A stretch of 51,136 bases of DNA. It comes from an uncultured Clostridia bacterium. GTDB lineage: Bacteria > Bacillota > Clostridia > TANB77 > CAG-508. The notes beneath the pieces were generated by a model. That model was given only the letters and a program-made list of their open reading frames with translations. It searched no databases and had not been told where the DNA came from. The translations under genes and the position numbers were made by a program. Position 1 is the first letter of the stretch. Each line of letters starts with the position of its first letter. The stretch lies in contig CANQJY010000001.1 of NCBI GenBank assembly GCA_947624365.1, positions 1-51,136 on the forward strand, given 5' to 3'. Shown here piece by piece: positions 8,630 to 20,565 of this stretch.

Positions 8630-9899
8630 TACCTCTATATACAATTCTTCCACCAACTATAGTATATTTTACTTTTCCTTTTAAAGTTTTTCCTATAAAA
8701 GGACTATTTTTAGATTTTGAAACTATATTTTCTTTTGTATATACATATTCTTGATTTGGATCAAATATTGTAATATCTGCAATTTTCCCTTCTTGTATAG
8801 TTCCTTTATCAATTTTTAATAGTTGTGCAGGTGTGTATGATGTTAATTTCACTAAATCTAAATAATTAATATGTCCTGGTTCTATCAGATTCATAATTTC
8901 TGCTGACAATGCTGTTTCAAAACCAATAATACCATTTGGTGCTTTTGATAAATCTCTCTCTTTTTCTTCTTCACTATGTGGTGCATGATCTGTAATAATA
9001 CAGTCAATTGTACCTTCTTTTAATCCTTCGATAATTGCTTGCCTATCTTTTTCTTCTCTTAGTGGTGGATTCATTTTTGCATTTGTTCCTGATTTCTTTA
9101 CTTCATCTACTGTAAAAGTAAAATAATGTGGACAAGTTTCACATGTTATTTTTACTCCACGTTTTTTTGCGTCACGTATCATGTTTTTTGTTGTTTTTGT
9201 GCTAATATGACAAATATGTGCTCTTACATTATTAGTTTCTGATATAACAATTTCCCTTGCTGCCATAATTTCTTCTGCTTCTGGTAGTACCCCCTCTACT
9301 CCTAATTCTTCTGCTATATTTCCTGCATTAATTGCTCCTTGTGCCACTGATTTTTCTTCACAGTGTGATGCTACATATGTTCCTAATTCATTGGCTTTAA
9401 TTATTGCTTCTCTCATTAGTCTGCTATTTACAACTGGCATTCCATCATCTGAAAAAGCTATTGCTCCTGCTTGTTTTAATTCTTCAAAGTCAACTAATTC
9501 TTCTCCCTTTTCTCCTTTTGATACTGAAGCATATGGTAATACATTACAAAGATTTACTCGTTTTGCTTCTTCTATAATTTTTTGCAAAATAATAGCGCTA
9601 TCTGGAGTTGGTTTTGTATTTGGCATTGGGCAAATAGTTGTAAATCCTCCTGCTACGGCGCTTTTGCTACCGGTTTCGATTGTTTCTTTATATTCAAATC
9701 CTGGTTCTCTTAAATGGCAGTGTATATCAATCATTCCTGGTATAATATATAAATTTGTGCAGTCTATTATTTTGTCTGCTGTTTCTGTAATTTCTTTTGC
9801 AATTTTCTTTATCTTGTCATTTTCTATTAAAATATCATATATGTCATTTGTATTTGTTTTGTAGTCAATTAGTTTTCCGTTCTTTAATAAGATTGTCAT
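8622..9899 (-). CDS. pyrC: Dihydroorotase
   Basis: This 425-residue cytosolic zinc amidohydrolase closes carbamoyl-aspartate to dihydroorotate in pyrimidine synthesis. The metal motif IDIHCHLREPG is near residue 57. GGFTTICPMPNT, the SHCEE histidine, HICHIST and the ITDHAPHS motif with the catalytic Asp near 300 are all in place. Length is that of type I bacterial dihydroorotases and no defect is seen. Its stop overlaps the start codon of the pyrF remnant, so the two were once translationally coupled. No other pyrimidine biosynthesis gene is nearby. Confidence 0.95.
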   Translation of the reverse strand: MTILLKNGKLIDYKTNTNDIYDILIENDKIKKIAKEITETADKIIDCTNLYIIPGMIDIHCHLREPGFEYKETIETGSKSAVAGGFTTICPMPNTKPTPDSAIILQKIIEEAKRVNLCNVLPYASVSKGEKGEELVDFEELKQAGAIAFSDDGMPVVNSRLMREAIIKANELGTYVASHCEEKSVAQGAINAGNIAEELGVEGVLPEAEEIMAAREIVISETNNVRAHICHISTKTTKNMIRDAKKRGVKITCETCPHYFTFTVDEVKKSGTNAKMNPPLREEKDRQAIIEGLKEGTIDCIITDHAPHSEEEKERDLSKAPNGIIGFETALSAEIMNLIEPGHINYLDLVKLTSYTPAQLLKIDKGTIQEGKIADITIFDPNQEYVYTKENIVSKSKNSPFIGKTLKGKVKYTIVGGRIVYRGNE

Positions 9900-9989
9900 T
9901 TTTATTTCCTCCTTATTTTTTTGTCTATTTTATCATTTTTTAATAATTTATTCAATGATTTTTAAAAATTTTTGAATTTATACAGCAAA

Positions 9990-10022
9990 AAAGACTTAAT
10001 ACCACTATGATATTAAGTCTTT
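9990..10022 (-). terminator. Terminator after response regulator gene
   Basis: AAAGACTTAATA and TATTAAGTCTTT form a perfect 12-bp stem with a 9-base loop, followed on the minus strand by TTTTG. It separates the regulator from pyrC. Confidence 0.8.
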
Positions 10023-10025
10023 CTT

Positions 10026-10769
10026 TTATTTTCCTGAAATATAGTATCCTACTCCTCTTTTAGTAATTAAAATTTGTGGTGAAGATGTGTCTGCTTCTAT
10101 TTTCTCTCTAATTCTTCTTACTGTAACATCTACTGTTCTAATATCTCCATAATATTCGTATCCCCATACTTTTTCTAGTAAGGTTTCTCTTGTTACAACT
10201 TGACCTGGTTGACTTGCTAAAAATTTTAATACTTCAAATTCTCTTAATGTTAAATCAATAACATTACCTCTTACTTTTACTTCAAATTTGTCTAAATCTA
10301 ATTCTAATTCTCCAACTATGATTTTATTTTCTTTCTTTTGCTTATCTTTTGTTTCTGCTGACATATTTGTTATATCTAACATTGTTGCATCTGATTTTCT
10401 AATATTTGCTTTAACTCTAGCAACTAATTCTCTTACACTAAATGGTTTCGTGATATAATCATCTGCTCCTAATTCTAAACCTACAATTTTGTCAATTTCT
10501 GTATCTCTCGCTGTTAGTATAATAATTGGTATATTATATGAATTTTTTACTCTTTTACATACTGATAAGCCATCTAATTTTGGTAACATGATATCTAACA
10601 TAATTAAGTCTGGCTTTTCTTGTAATGCCATCTCTAAACCGGTTTGTCCGTCTTTTGCTTCTAATATACGATATCCTTCTTTTAATAAATTAAATTTTAA
10701 TACATCAATAATAGCTTGTTCATCATCTACTATTAATACTGTTTTTTCATCTTTATTTATATTTTCCAC
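10026..10769 (-). CDS. OmpR/PhoB-type response regulator (WalR-like), orphan
   Basis: This 247-residue two-component regulator has an N-terminal receiver domain (about residues 8-122): the acidic pair in VLIVDDEQA, phosphoacceptor Asp in LIMLDIMLPKLDG, the Thr in IILTARD and the Lys in DDYITKPFS. After a linker of about 30 residues comes a C-terminal winged helix with VIDLTLREFEVLKFLA, VWGYEYYGDIRTVDVTVRRIREKIE and GVGYYI, closest to WalR/PhoP-type regulators. No histidine kinase is adjacent: a terminator follows directly and pyrC comes next. A promoter-like pair lies in the 3' end of the upstream gene. Confidence 0.9.
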   Translation of the reverse strand: MENINKDEKTVLIVDDEQAIIDVLKFNLLKEGYRILEAKDGQTGLEMALQEKPDLIMLDIMLPKLDGLSVCKRVKNSYNIPIIILTARDTEIDKIVGLELGADDYITKPFSVRELVARVKANIRKSDATMLDITNMSAETKDKQKKENKIIVGELELDLDKFEVKVRGNVIDLTLREFEVLKFLASQPGQVVTRETLLEKVWGYEYYGDIRTVDVTVRRIREKIEADTSSPQILITKRGVGYYISGK

Positions 10770-10811
10770 GAAAATCCCGCCTTTCGTCGGTTGATACTTA
10801 TTTCATTTATA

Positions 10812-10840
10812 TTTATACCACATTTATTAATTTAATACAA
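10812..10840 (-). promoter_or_regulatory. Promoter candidate for the response regulator
   Basis: A minus-strand TTGTAT (10835-10840) and TATAAA (10812-10817) are separated by 17 bases, overlapping the last codons of the SprT-like gene. Confidence 0.5.
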
Positions 10841-11412
10841 GTATTTTTTTCTAATTTTCCTCCACATTTTCCGCATCTATATTTTTGAGTAAAATTTTTA
10901 CTTATTCTTTTTCTATAAAATTCTTGTCCACAGTTTTTGCATTTTATTTTATATTTATAATCAGCTTCTTCTTGATACTCTAAGTTGCTTTTTTGATAGT
11001 CCTCTCTTTTATTTCCTGTTGTTTTTATTGTGTATCCTAAATTTTTATTAATGTAGTTTGCATATTTCTTAAATTCTTTCCCATGATTGTTACAATTTGG
11101 TATACAGTGGATTAATTCATGTATTATTGTATTTTTTATTATATCTTTGTTTAACTGCATAACCCATGTGCTAATTTCTATCTTGTGTTTTTTGTATCTC
11201 TGATATTTTATAAGTCTTTTTCTGCCTATTTTTTCAATGTATCTTGTTGCTTCATCTGGTTCTTCTTGTTTACATATCCCATATCTTTTTTTACTTCTAT
11301 TAGATAATTTTATTTCGATTGTTCCTATTTGCTGTTTGTTTTGCATATCTATTCCTATGTTATTTAATTCTTGTATACATTCTCTATATAAGTTTTGTAA
11401 TTTATTGTCCAT
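10813..11412 (-). CDS. SprT-like zinc metalloprotease-domain protein
   Basis: This 199-residue protein has the SprT/Spartan-like zincin motif HELIHCIPNCNNHG (HExxH plus third His, about residues 98-111) and a C-terminal zinc ribbon of two CxxC pairs (CKNCGQ and CGKCGG, about 158-185). The family includes proteases of DNA-protein crosslinks and small uncharacterised bacterial members. This one resembles the latter, and its substrate is unknown. A basic stretch follows the protease core. It is flanked upstream by the terminator of the glucan-synthase-like gene. Confidence 0.85.
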   Translation of the reverse strand: MDNKLQNLYRECIQELNNIGIDMQNKQQIGTIEIKLSNRSKKRYGICKQEEPDEATRYIEKIGRKRLIKYQRYKKHKIEISTWVMQLNKDIIKNTIIHELIHCIPNCNNHGKEFKKYANYINKNLGYTIKTTGNKREDYQKSNLEYQEEADYKYKIKCKNCGQEFYRKRISKNFTQKYRCGKCGGKLEKNTCIKLINVV

Positions 11413-11465
11413 TTTTTTCTCCTATTTTTATATATATTATATGTTTTTTTGTATTTTTCGTCAAT

Positions 11466-11495
11466 AAAAAGGACAGTTATTTTTCCGTCCTTTTT
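11466..11495 (-). terminator. Terminator after the glucan-synthase-like gene
   Basis: AAAAAGGAC and GTCCTTTTT form a 9-bp stem around a 12-base loop, just past the stop codon at 11507. Confidence 0.75.
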
Positions 11496-11506
11496 ACCTA
11501 ATAATT

Positions 11507-14500
11507 TTACATTATGACAGTTATATTTACAACTCCTTTATTTTCTTCTAGTCTAATATTGTTTTCTACTTCAATGTTATCAATTATTACTTTACTAACT
11601 CCTGTGTTTTTTCCATCTGGATTTTCTACAATAATATTATATAATGTATTTTTCCATTTATACCTTATACTGTATGTTCTCCATTCTTTTGGAATACAGG
11701 GATTTATACTTAAGATTTCATTTTCAATTTTTAATCCTAGTATATATTCTATTCCTGCTTTATAATACCAGCTTGAAGATCCTGTGTACCAAGTCCAACC
11801 ACCTCTTCCTGCTAAATTATTTGCTCCATATATATCTGCCGGTATTACATAAGGTTCTACTTTGTATTTTTTAGCAGTTTCTTTTGTTCTACTGTGTTCA
11901 ATTGGATTAATCATCCTGTATAGTTCTAATGCTTTATCTCCAAATCCCAATAAAGCTTCTGCAATGATTACCCAAGTGGCTGCATGTGTATATTGCCCAC
12001 CATTTTCTCTCACACCTGGTAAATATGCTTTAATATATCCTGGTTCTAATTTACTCTTTTCAAAAGGAGGATCTAATAACTTTATAATGCCATTTTCTTT
12101 ATCTATTAAGTGATTTTCTAGACTTTCAATAGAAATATATTTTTTATCATTATCACCTGCTTCTGAAATAGTTGCCCAACTTTGTGCAATACTATCAATT
12201 CTACATTCTTCATTTTCCATTGTACCTAAAGCTTGGCCATCATCTGTATATGCTCTTTTATACCATCTACCATCCCAACCATTTGTATTTAATATTTTCT
12301 TTAAATCCTGTTTAATTTTTTCATATCTTTCAACACGTGCCATATCTCCTTTTTCTTGCATTATTGGAATAAATTTATTTAGAATATTATATAAGAAAAA
12401 TCCTAGCCAAATACTTTCACCTTTACCTTTATTTCCTACTTCATTCATACCATCATTCCAATCTCCAGAACCTATTTTAGGAATACCATGTTCTCCAAAT
12501 TGTAAACTCTTTTCAATTGCTTTAATACAATGGTCATACACTGTTTCCGTTTTTTCTCCTACCTCATATTTATCATATTTTTCATCTTGACCTTCTTCTA
12601 ATATATTTCCTTTTAAATATGGTGTTTGAATTTCTAATATCTGCTTATCCCCTGTAAAATACACATATTCTATAGTTACATATACAAGCCACAGCAAATC
12701 ATCTGAAAATCTTGTTCTAATTCCTCTTTTTGTTTCTTCATGCCACCAGTGTTCTACATCTCCTTCTTCAAATTGGTGTTGACTGTGTTTAATTATTTGA
12801 TTTTTAAGATATTGCGAATCGATATATTTTAATCCGATAGTGTCTTGCAATTGATCTCTAAATCCATATGCACCCCCAGATTGATAATATCCTGTTTTTG
12901 CAATTAATCGGCTTACAATAGTCTGGTATATTAACCACCCATTTAATAAGATATTAACAGACTCTACTGGTGTATATACTTGTAATTTTTCTAAAATATA
13001 TTTCCATTCATTTTTCACACGCTCTAATTCTTGCCTACAGTTCTGAATTTTACTATATTTATAACTATTATTCTTACAATCCAATATACTTTCTTCTGCC
13101 CCTAATAGAATAACAATTTCTTTTTGCCCAAAACTTTCTATCTCTACTTCTATTTCATATGCTATACAACTACTATTTCCCAAACTATTTTCATTATTTA
13201 ACATTTCTTTTCTTATTCCATCTGGATTACTAATTCCTCCTTGACCTAAGAAAAAGTTTTTATTTCCTGTATATGATTTAATAGGTTCACTACTTGATAC
13301 ATACATATAATTTGAAAAATCACTATTATATAGGTTTTGAGCTAAGATCATATTACTATTTTTATCAAATTGTAAATTAATATATTGTGATATTTTCTGT
13401 TCATCTTCTCCTAAAACAGGTTTGTTATAATAATAGATTTTTAATTTTTTTCTATTTGGCGTTGTATTTTTTAATGTTAATATTTGTACTTTTATACTAT
13501 CCTCTTTTGGTACATAAACTTCTAATTCTTGTTCTAATCCATCACTTTTATGCTTATATATACAATATCCAAATCCATATATAACATGATAATTATTATT
13601 ATCTGGCATAGGATTTAATCCAAGTGACCATGTTTTTTTTGTCTCTTTATCTTTTAAATATATTACTTCTGATGGAATATCATAGTTTGGCATATTTGCC
13701 CATGAGGTAATTCTATTTAGTCTACTATTTTTATACCATGTATAACCTCCCATATTTTCTGTAACTAATGTTCCAAATTTTTCATTAGCTAATATATGAG
13801 ACCATACAGTTGGTAATCTATTTTCCTTGTTTGCTCTAATAATATATTCTTTTCCATTACTTGAAAATGCTCCATATTCATTGTCGTATTTCAAATCTTC
13901 AATATCTTTTAACATATCTATATCTATTTCATTATCTTCCACTACTATAGGTGCCTGTTCCTCATCACTAATTGTTTTGCTCTTTTCTAAATATTCTTCT
14001 TCAATTTCATTCATTGCATTTGAAATAGATCCTTTATCACTATCAATAATAATATTTGCTACAAATTCTAACAATTCCATATCTTGTTTATTAATTTCAT
14101 TTTTATTTAATTCAAAAATTCCGCCTCTTACATTTTTTAAATATGCCATATTGGAATTAAATATAATATTTTGTATTTCTTCTCTTACATAATTTTCATA
14201 GCTATGTTTTTCTTCATCAATTAATACTAATTCTACTTCTATTCTTTTCACTCTGAAAAATTCATATGCTTTTAATATTTCTTTTACACAATCAATATCA
14301 TTAGCATTTTTCACTTTTACTAAAATTATTGGTAAGTCACCAGATATTCCATACTTCCATAATTCACTTTGATTATATTTATGTTTTGGCAAGTCTTTTA
14401 AATTTTTCTGTTTGCACGGATTTGAAAAAAGTATATATGAAAGCATTTTTTGATATTGTTGCATTTCTTTTGCTTTAATACGAAGATATCTGCTTTGCGC

Positions 14501-17500
14501 TTCTATTTTTGCTTTTGATATTTCAAATGCTTTTTCTACAGTTTCTTTCATTTTATATTTTTTGATATTTTCTAACAATAGTTGTTTATTTTGTCCAACA
14601 GATAAAACTAAATTTAATTCTACTTTTTCTTGTGGGTTTAATTTTATTGTTCTTTTTAGAGCTATTACACCTTCTGTTACAAGTCCTATTTTTTGTGATA
14701 ATGGTGTTGAGTTTTGTATCATGTCTGGAATTCCAATATTGCCTCTTCCTGCAAATTTTTCTTTATCAATTTCATATTCTAAGTTTCCTATTGTTTCATT
14801 GTCTGTTCCTAATAAACTAGTTGCTAGATATATCTCTGTTTCATTTTTATCTCTCTTCTTTCTTTTTATAATTATACTATTTGTATCTTCATCGTAGTCA
14901 AACATTAAGAATAAATTATTAAATACAGGATGGGCATAATCTTGTTCTTTTTTTGATAATACTGGTTCAAAATATGCATTTACTTCTAATACTTCTGCTT
15001 CTAATCCTCTATTTTCTAGTGTTATTCTTCTTATTTCTGTAGGATCATCTGGGCTTATTATTGTTTCTATTTTAGTATTAATATTGTCTTGTTCCATTTC
15101 CTGTTCTATTTTGTCTGGCATAAAACTAATTTTGCAATTATTTTCTTCATTTTGCTTAAATGAACTCCAAATGTTTTTTGTACGAATATTTTTTATAACA
15201 AAGAAAATTCCTTGTGGATAGTCATCTGTTTTCTTGTATCTATTAATATATATGTCTTTATATTTGCTAAATCCTTCTCCTTTTTGATTTATTGCAATTA
15301 CATAGTCATCATCTGATATAACATTTCCTCTAATTAATCTATTGTCAAGTTTGGTATATGTTACTACACTATAATCTTCATAGTCTACATATATTGGTTT
15401 TTCTACTTTTTCTTTTGTTTCTTTTGTAATAATTGATGTTTCTGGCATGGTTTCTTGTAATAATATTGTTGTACTTGCTATTTCAGGATTTTGCACAAAT
15501 CTTTTTGGTAAAATATTATTGTTAATTAAATTATTTATTGATAATAATATTAGTGCTTGATGATGTGCCATATATGTTTTTACTGGTTGTGGTTTTTTCC
15601 CATTTTCAATTCTTTCTGGTGTAAAATCAATAGATTCATAAAATCCATATTCTCCATACATGCCATAATTTTCTAATAGTTTTAAATTTTCAATTACTTT
15701 TTTTGGTTTATCAGTAATTGCTAATACACTTCCATATGTGGCAACTACCATCTCATCTGCTAATCCTCTTTTTAATCCTAGCCATGGAATTCCAAATGCT
15801 TTATATTGATAGTTTCCTTGTAAGTCTTTTACATTAAATGCTGTCTCTGATATTCCCCATGGTATTTGTAGTTCTTTACTATATTCTAGCTGGCTTTTTA
15901 TCATAAATTTACAAGACTCGTCTAATAAACTTCCTTCATATTTGGGGATATTAACATTTGGCATTAAGTATTCAAATGATGTTCCTGACCATGAAATAAG
16001 CCCTTTATACCTTCCAAGTGTTGTTAATGTTCTACTCAATTTATTCCAATGTTTTGCAGGTATATCTTTTTTATAATTGCAATTAAACTTGCTTGTCTTG
16101 CTTCTGATGCTAACAAATCATAATATGAATCTGTTAATTTATTTTCTTCAATATTAAATCCTATAGAAAATATTTGATGTTCTTTATTATATAATTTTGA
16201 AAAATCTGTTTCTTTTATAGTAGTCTCAATATATGTTATCATATTTTTTATTTTTGGATTTGCTTGCTTTTGGTAAGCATTTTCTAAAAATGCCTTTGTA
16301 GTAAATAAATATCCTACAAAATTGCCACTATCAACTGTTGATATATATTTTGGATTTAATGGTCTTTTTGTTTTTATTTCATACCAATTATATAAATGCC
16401 CATTCCATTTTTCTAATTCTGATATTGTTTTTATAATATTGTCTAACAAATTAATTGCTGTATCTAAATTAATGAATTTTAAATCATAACTAGAAATAAC
16501 TGCCAATAACGATAATCCTATATTTGTTGAAGATGTTCTATTAACTATTTTTTGTTTTCTATCTTCTTGATAATTGTCTGTTATTAGATAATTATTTTCT
16601 TCATTCAAATATGTTTTGAAAAATTTCCATGTATTTTTTGCAATTTCTAATAAATATGAATTTTCTTCTTCTGTAATAATATCTTTAGGATTTTTAGAAA
16701 TAATTTCTTTGCTAATTGCTTGCATAATATATGGTGTAATAATCCATAAAATTCCTAATGCCGTTCCCCATATATTATTTAAAAAACATAGTAAAATTGC
16801 AATAACTCCTGCTATAATGTTTACTATCATTTGTTTATAATATGATATTATATCTGTTTTTGCCTGTTTTTCCGCTTCTTCTGAAGTCATCCATTCTAAT
16901 AGATGCATTTTTGTTACTGTTTTTCTATAAATAGTTTGACAAATAGCTTTTATTGAAATATATGCTTTATATGGTAAACATCCTAATGTTAAAATTGCTC
17001 TTATTAAAATTCCTTCTGTCCCTGTGATTTTTTGTGTATATGTTTTTAATTTTTGTTCTCCTTCTTTTTTAAATATCCATTTACTAAGTAATTCTAGTAT
17101 CTGTGAAATGATAACTGTTAGTGATAAAAATACAATTGTCCATTTTACTTTAAGTGTATATAGCATGCAAATAATTATTGAGATATCAAAAAGGCTTCTT
17201 CTTAAATTATCAGCTATTTTGTATTTTGAAAGTAGATTTAATTTTTTACTTTTTAACCAATTGATAATTTGCCAATCTCCTCTTATCCATCTTGATAGCC
17301 TATTCATAAAACTCATATATTTCGTAGGATATCCATCCATTAATAATACATCTGATACAAGTCCACATCTTAGGTAACAACCTTCTAATAAATCATGACT
17401 TAGTACTGTGTTTTCTGGTATCTCATTTTTTAATACTTTTGAAAAAACTTCTAAATCATAAATACCTTTGCCTGTAAAAATGCCTTCTTTAAAATTATCT

Positions 17501-19524
17501 TGATAAATATCAGAAATAGCATTGGTATAACTGTCAATGCCTCCTGCCCCTGCAAATATTTTTGTAAAATTAGTTTTTAAGCTTATATCTAAATTAATGC
17601 CAACTCGTGGTTGCATTATTCCATATCCTTCTACAACAATATTTTTTTGTTCGTCTATCACCGGTTTGTTTAAGATATGTGCCATTGCTCCTACTAATTC
17701 ATGTGCTGTATTTAAAATAAGATCTGTATCTGCATCTAATGTAATAACATATTTTATTTTTGGAATTGAAAGTCCTTCTAATGAATTATATAAAAATGAC
17801 TTACATTCATTTCCCAATAAATATTGATTAAATTGATTTAACATCCCTCTTTTTCGTTCCCAACCTAAATAGCTTTCTTCTTTTGAGTTCCATTCTCTTT
17901 TTCGATACAAAAAATTAAAAATAGGAAATTTACTTTCATATTTTTTATTTAATCTCTCAATTTGTTTTTTTCCTTCTTCTATAACTTCTTTGTCATATGG
18001 TTCTTCTTTTTTTGTACTTTCTGAACAATCTCCTAATAAAGCAAAATATAAGTTGGGTGATTTATTTGCAATATAATATACTTCTAATTTATTCATTATT
18101 TCTTTTACTTTTTCTTTACTTTTTATAATTGTTGGTACTACTACTATAGTAGCTTTGTCTTCCGGAATTCCTTCTTGATAGTCCATTTTTGGAATTAATT
18201 TTGGTTTGACTATTTTATTTAAAATATATTGTGTAATTTGTATTACAATTTCACTACATGGAATAATAAATAATATAAAAGAAAATATTGAAAAAATTAT
18301 ACTTTTCATTTGTGATGCTATAATTGTTGTGATAGTAGTAGAAAGTAGTATTGTTAGTACTACTATTAATAATATATATTGTTTTATTTTTGTTTCTGGT
18401 TTAGTTTCATTATTTTTGAATTTTAATTCTTGATATAATGTTGAAATTCCTTCATCAATTAAATAATAGCCAATATGAGATTTTTTTCCTTCTCCTGTTT
18501 GTGCAATTTCTAGTATTTTTTTTGCAATATAAATCTCAGATATTTTTGTTTTCTTTGATATTTCTTTTATTCTATTTCTATAATATTCTTTTGTTTTATA
18601 ATCCATATATGGGTAGGTATTACTTGGGTCTTGTTTTAATATATCTTCTACTCCATTAATTTTTTCAAATATTTCTAAAAAATTAATTCTTTGTACTGTT
18701 TTTAAACTTGTTATACTATTTCCCATTAATACCTTTTGAATAGCAATATCAAAATGTTCTTTTTGTATAACTTCAGCTACTGTTAATCCTAGTTTTTCGA
18801 CAATCTCTTCTAAAATATTTTGGTAAACAATTCCTTTTTTTCCATATCGTTTTAAAATATATGACATATATTCTATAAAAGGATATCTTATTTCTTGGTT
18901 GTTTTGCTTATATGATATATTAATTTTTGCTTTGTTTTCAATTAATGATTTTGCAATATTTTCTGCTTTACATTTTTGTATTTGTGCACTTGCTATTTTT
19001 TCACATATTTTACGTATGTTTTGAATAATTGCAATTTGAAGCATTATTCCAATATTCCATATTTCATCCATACTTAATGTTTTATTTATTTGATAACTTC
19101 TTAAATATTCTTCTAAACTTTGTTTTTCAATTTTATTTTCTGTATATGCAACAATTTCTGTTGCTAATACATAAACTCTACTAAAACCTGCATATTCTCC
19201 GTTTGCAAGTCCTACAAAATTTTTATATTTTTTTAATGTTAACTCTTTTTGTATTTGCTTAACAGTTTCTTCTATTATATAAAAATTATCTAATAGCCAT
19301 TCTCCTGCTGGATGTATATTTATATGTTGTTTCAAATGTTCATTTAGTAATTCATATACTTCTTTAATTATCATGTAATCTTCTAACATGCTTGGAATTG
19401 GATATGTGTCTTTTTGTGATTGTTGTGTAATATTGTGACTTGCTGCTATTTTCTCTAAATGCCTTTTTAATTGTTCTTTTTCTAATAAAGTTCCATTTAT
19501 CTTTAATCTTCTATTTTCTTTCAA
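11507..19524 (-). CDS. NdvB-like cyclic glucan synthase / GH94 giant protein, rejoined by -1 shift
   Basis: The product resembles cyclic beta-1,2-glucan synthases (GT84 plus glucoamylase-like plus GH94). The first frame (19524 to the shift, 1153 residues) has paired membrane helices near 375-430, GT motifs ITLDADTD, HDLLEGCYLRCG and RLSRWIRGDWQ, more helices, then DSGNFVGYLFT and LLASEARQAS of the glucoamylase-like domain. The second frame (1519 residues) continues with SRTLTTLGRYKGLISWSG, VKTYMAHHQALIL and the GH94 C-terminus with GSGDWNDGMNEVG and its catalytic Asp. The two frames join by a -1 shift at an A AAA AAG heptamer, giving 2672 residues. A one-base A-run error would look the same. 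The product and linkage made are not known. Confidence 0.85.
16066..16072 (-). other. A AAA AAG heptamer, candidate -1 frameshift site
   Basis: The zero frame is ATA AAA AAG ATA. A one-base backward slip gives AAA AAG GAT ATA CCT, continuing the conserved KKDIPAKHW segment. The motif and phase match the classic X XXY YYZ site of dnaX. No clear upstream Shine-Dalgarno stimulator was seen. Confidence 0.55.
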
Positions 19525-19612
19525 AAAAATTCCACTCCTTGCAAATATGTTTTATACATATTGTTTGCAAAAAGTGGATAAATTATACAGTTTTAATGAT
19601 TGCTATTTTAAA

Positions 19613-20422
19613 TTATTCACCTGGCTCAAATCCAGTGTCTTCTATCTCATTTTTTTCTGTTCCTTGAGTTTTTTCAAGTTCTGAATTTGGTACTAAAGTT
19701 GCTTTACCTTCTTTTGTAAAGAAGGTGTTACTTTCTACATCATAGTAAAATCCTTTTTCTTCTATGTTTTTATAAATTTCTTTAGAAGTTAGAGCATTTT
19801 CCTTTAATCCTATTTCTGAAGCCAAAAATTCATAGATTACTTTTGCTAATTTTGCTCCATTACCTTGTTTTAATGATTCTAAATATACATCTGTAATATG
19901 TTTATTCTGTTCTTTATGTGTTTCTTTTATCGTCTTTTCTGTTTTTACTTCTCCTTCTTCAGTTTCGTCTTTTTGTTCTATAATTCTATCTGATTGTAGA
20001 AAAATCTGATCAACTTGTACAACTTTTACGTTATCTACATCTGCTTTTTCACTTGCTTCATCTACCATATATGCTTTATATAATCTATACATATCATCAA
20101 TAAATTCTTTTGTTTTTGTTTCTTCACTTTCAGCGAATACTAAATCATCTAAGTTTGGATATTTTTCATATAATGCATTAATTTCTTTTGGCAAATATTC
20201 TAGCATACTTTCTTTGTCTAGATTTTTAAAACTTCTATATACTTCTTGTATTTTAGCATTTCTATCTATTCTTTTTACTTGTACATGTTGTTCGCCTTCT
20301 GAAAGTAATCCTATTGCAACTAATCCCACTGCTCCCCATATCATTATTTTTTTTGCCATTGATTTTTTTGGTTCTTTTTTATTCATCTCTGATAACTTTT
20401 TATTACTTTTGTATTCTACCAT
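19613..20422 (-). CDS. Membrane-anchored protein of unknown function
   Basis: I do not recognise this 269-residue protein. A basic N-terminus is followed by one short transmembrane segment (IMIWGAVGLVAIGLL, about residues 27-41). The remainder is a highly charged, mostly helical extracytoplasmic part with a Glu/Lys-rich stretch (EQKDETEEGEVKTEKTIKE) near residues 150-170. The tail is acidic and ends TGFEPGE. It has a good GGAGGG ribosome binding site and its own sigma-A promoter. It sits between the glucan enzyme and a divergent Cys-rich gene. Confidence 0.75.
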   Translation of the reverse strand: MVEYKSNKKLSEMNKKEPKKSMAKKIMIWGAVGLVAIGLLSEGEQHVQVKRIDRNAKIQEVYRSFKNLDKESMLEYLPKEINALYEKYPNLDDLVFAESEETKTKEFIDDMYRLYKAYMVDEASEKADVDNVKVVQVDQIFLQSDRIIEQKDETEEGEVKTEKTIKETHKEQNKHITDVYLESLKQGNGAKLAKVIYEFLASEIGLKENALTSKEIYKNIEEKGFYYDVESNTFFTKEGKATLVPNSELEKTQGTEKNEIEDTGFEPGE

Positions 20423-20451
20423 TTTTATCCCTCCTAACTAACTACACTATT

Positions 20452-20480
20452 ATTATACCATATTTTTACTTAAAACGCAA
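20452..20480 (-). promoter_or_regulatory. Sigma-A promoter of the membrane-anchored unknown
   Basis: A minus-strand TTGCGT (20475-20480) and perfect TATAAT (20452-20457) are separated by 17 bases, about 30 bases before the start codon. Confidence 0.7.
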
Positions 20481-20565
20481 ATTTATGTTTTATTGTGTCA
20501 TTTTCTGCGTTTTTTCATATGATATATTAATAAACTTTTTTAGTTTATCAGAAAGGATGAAAAAT

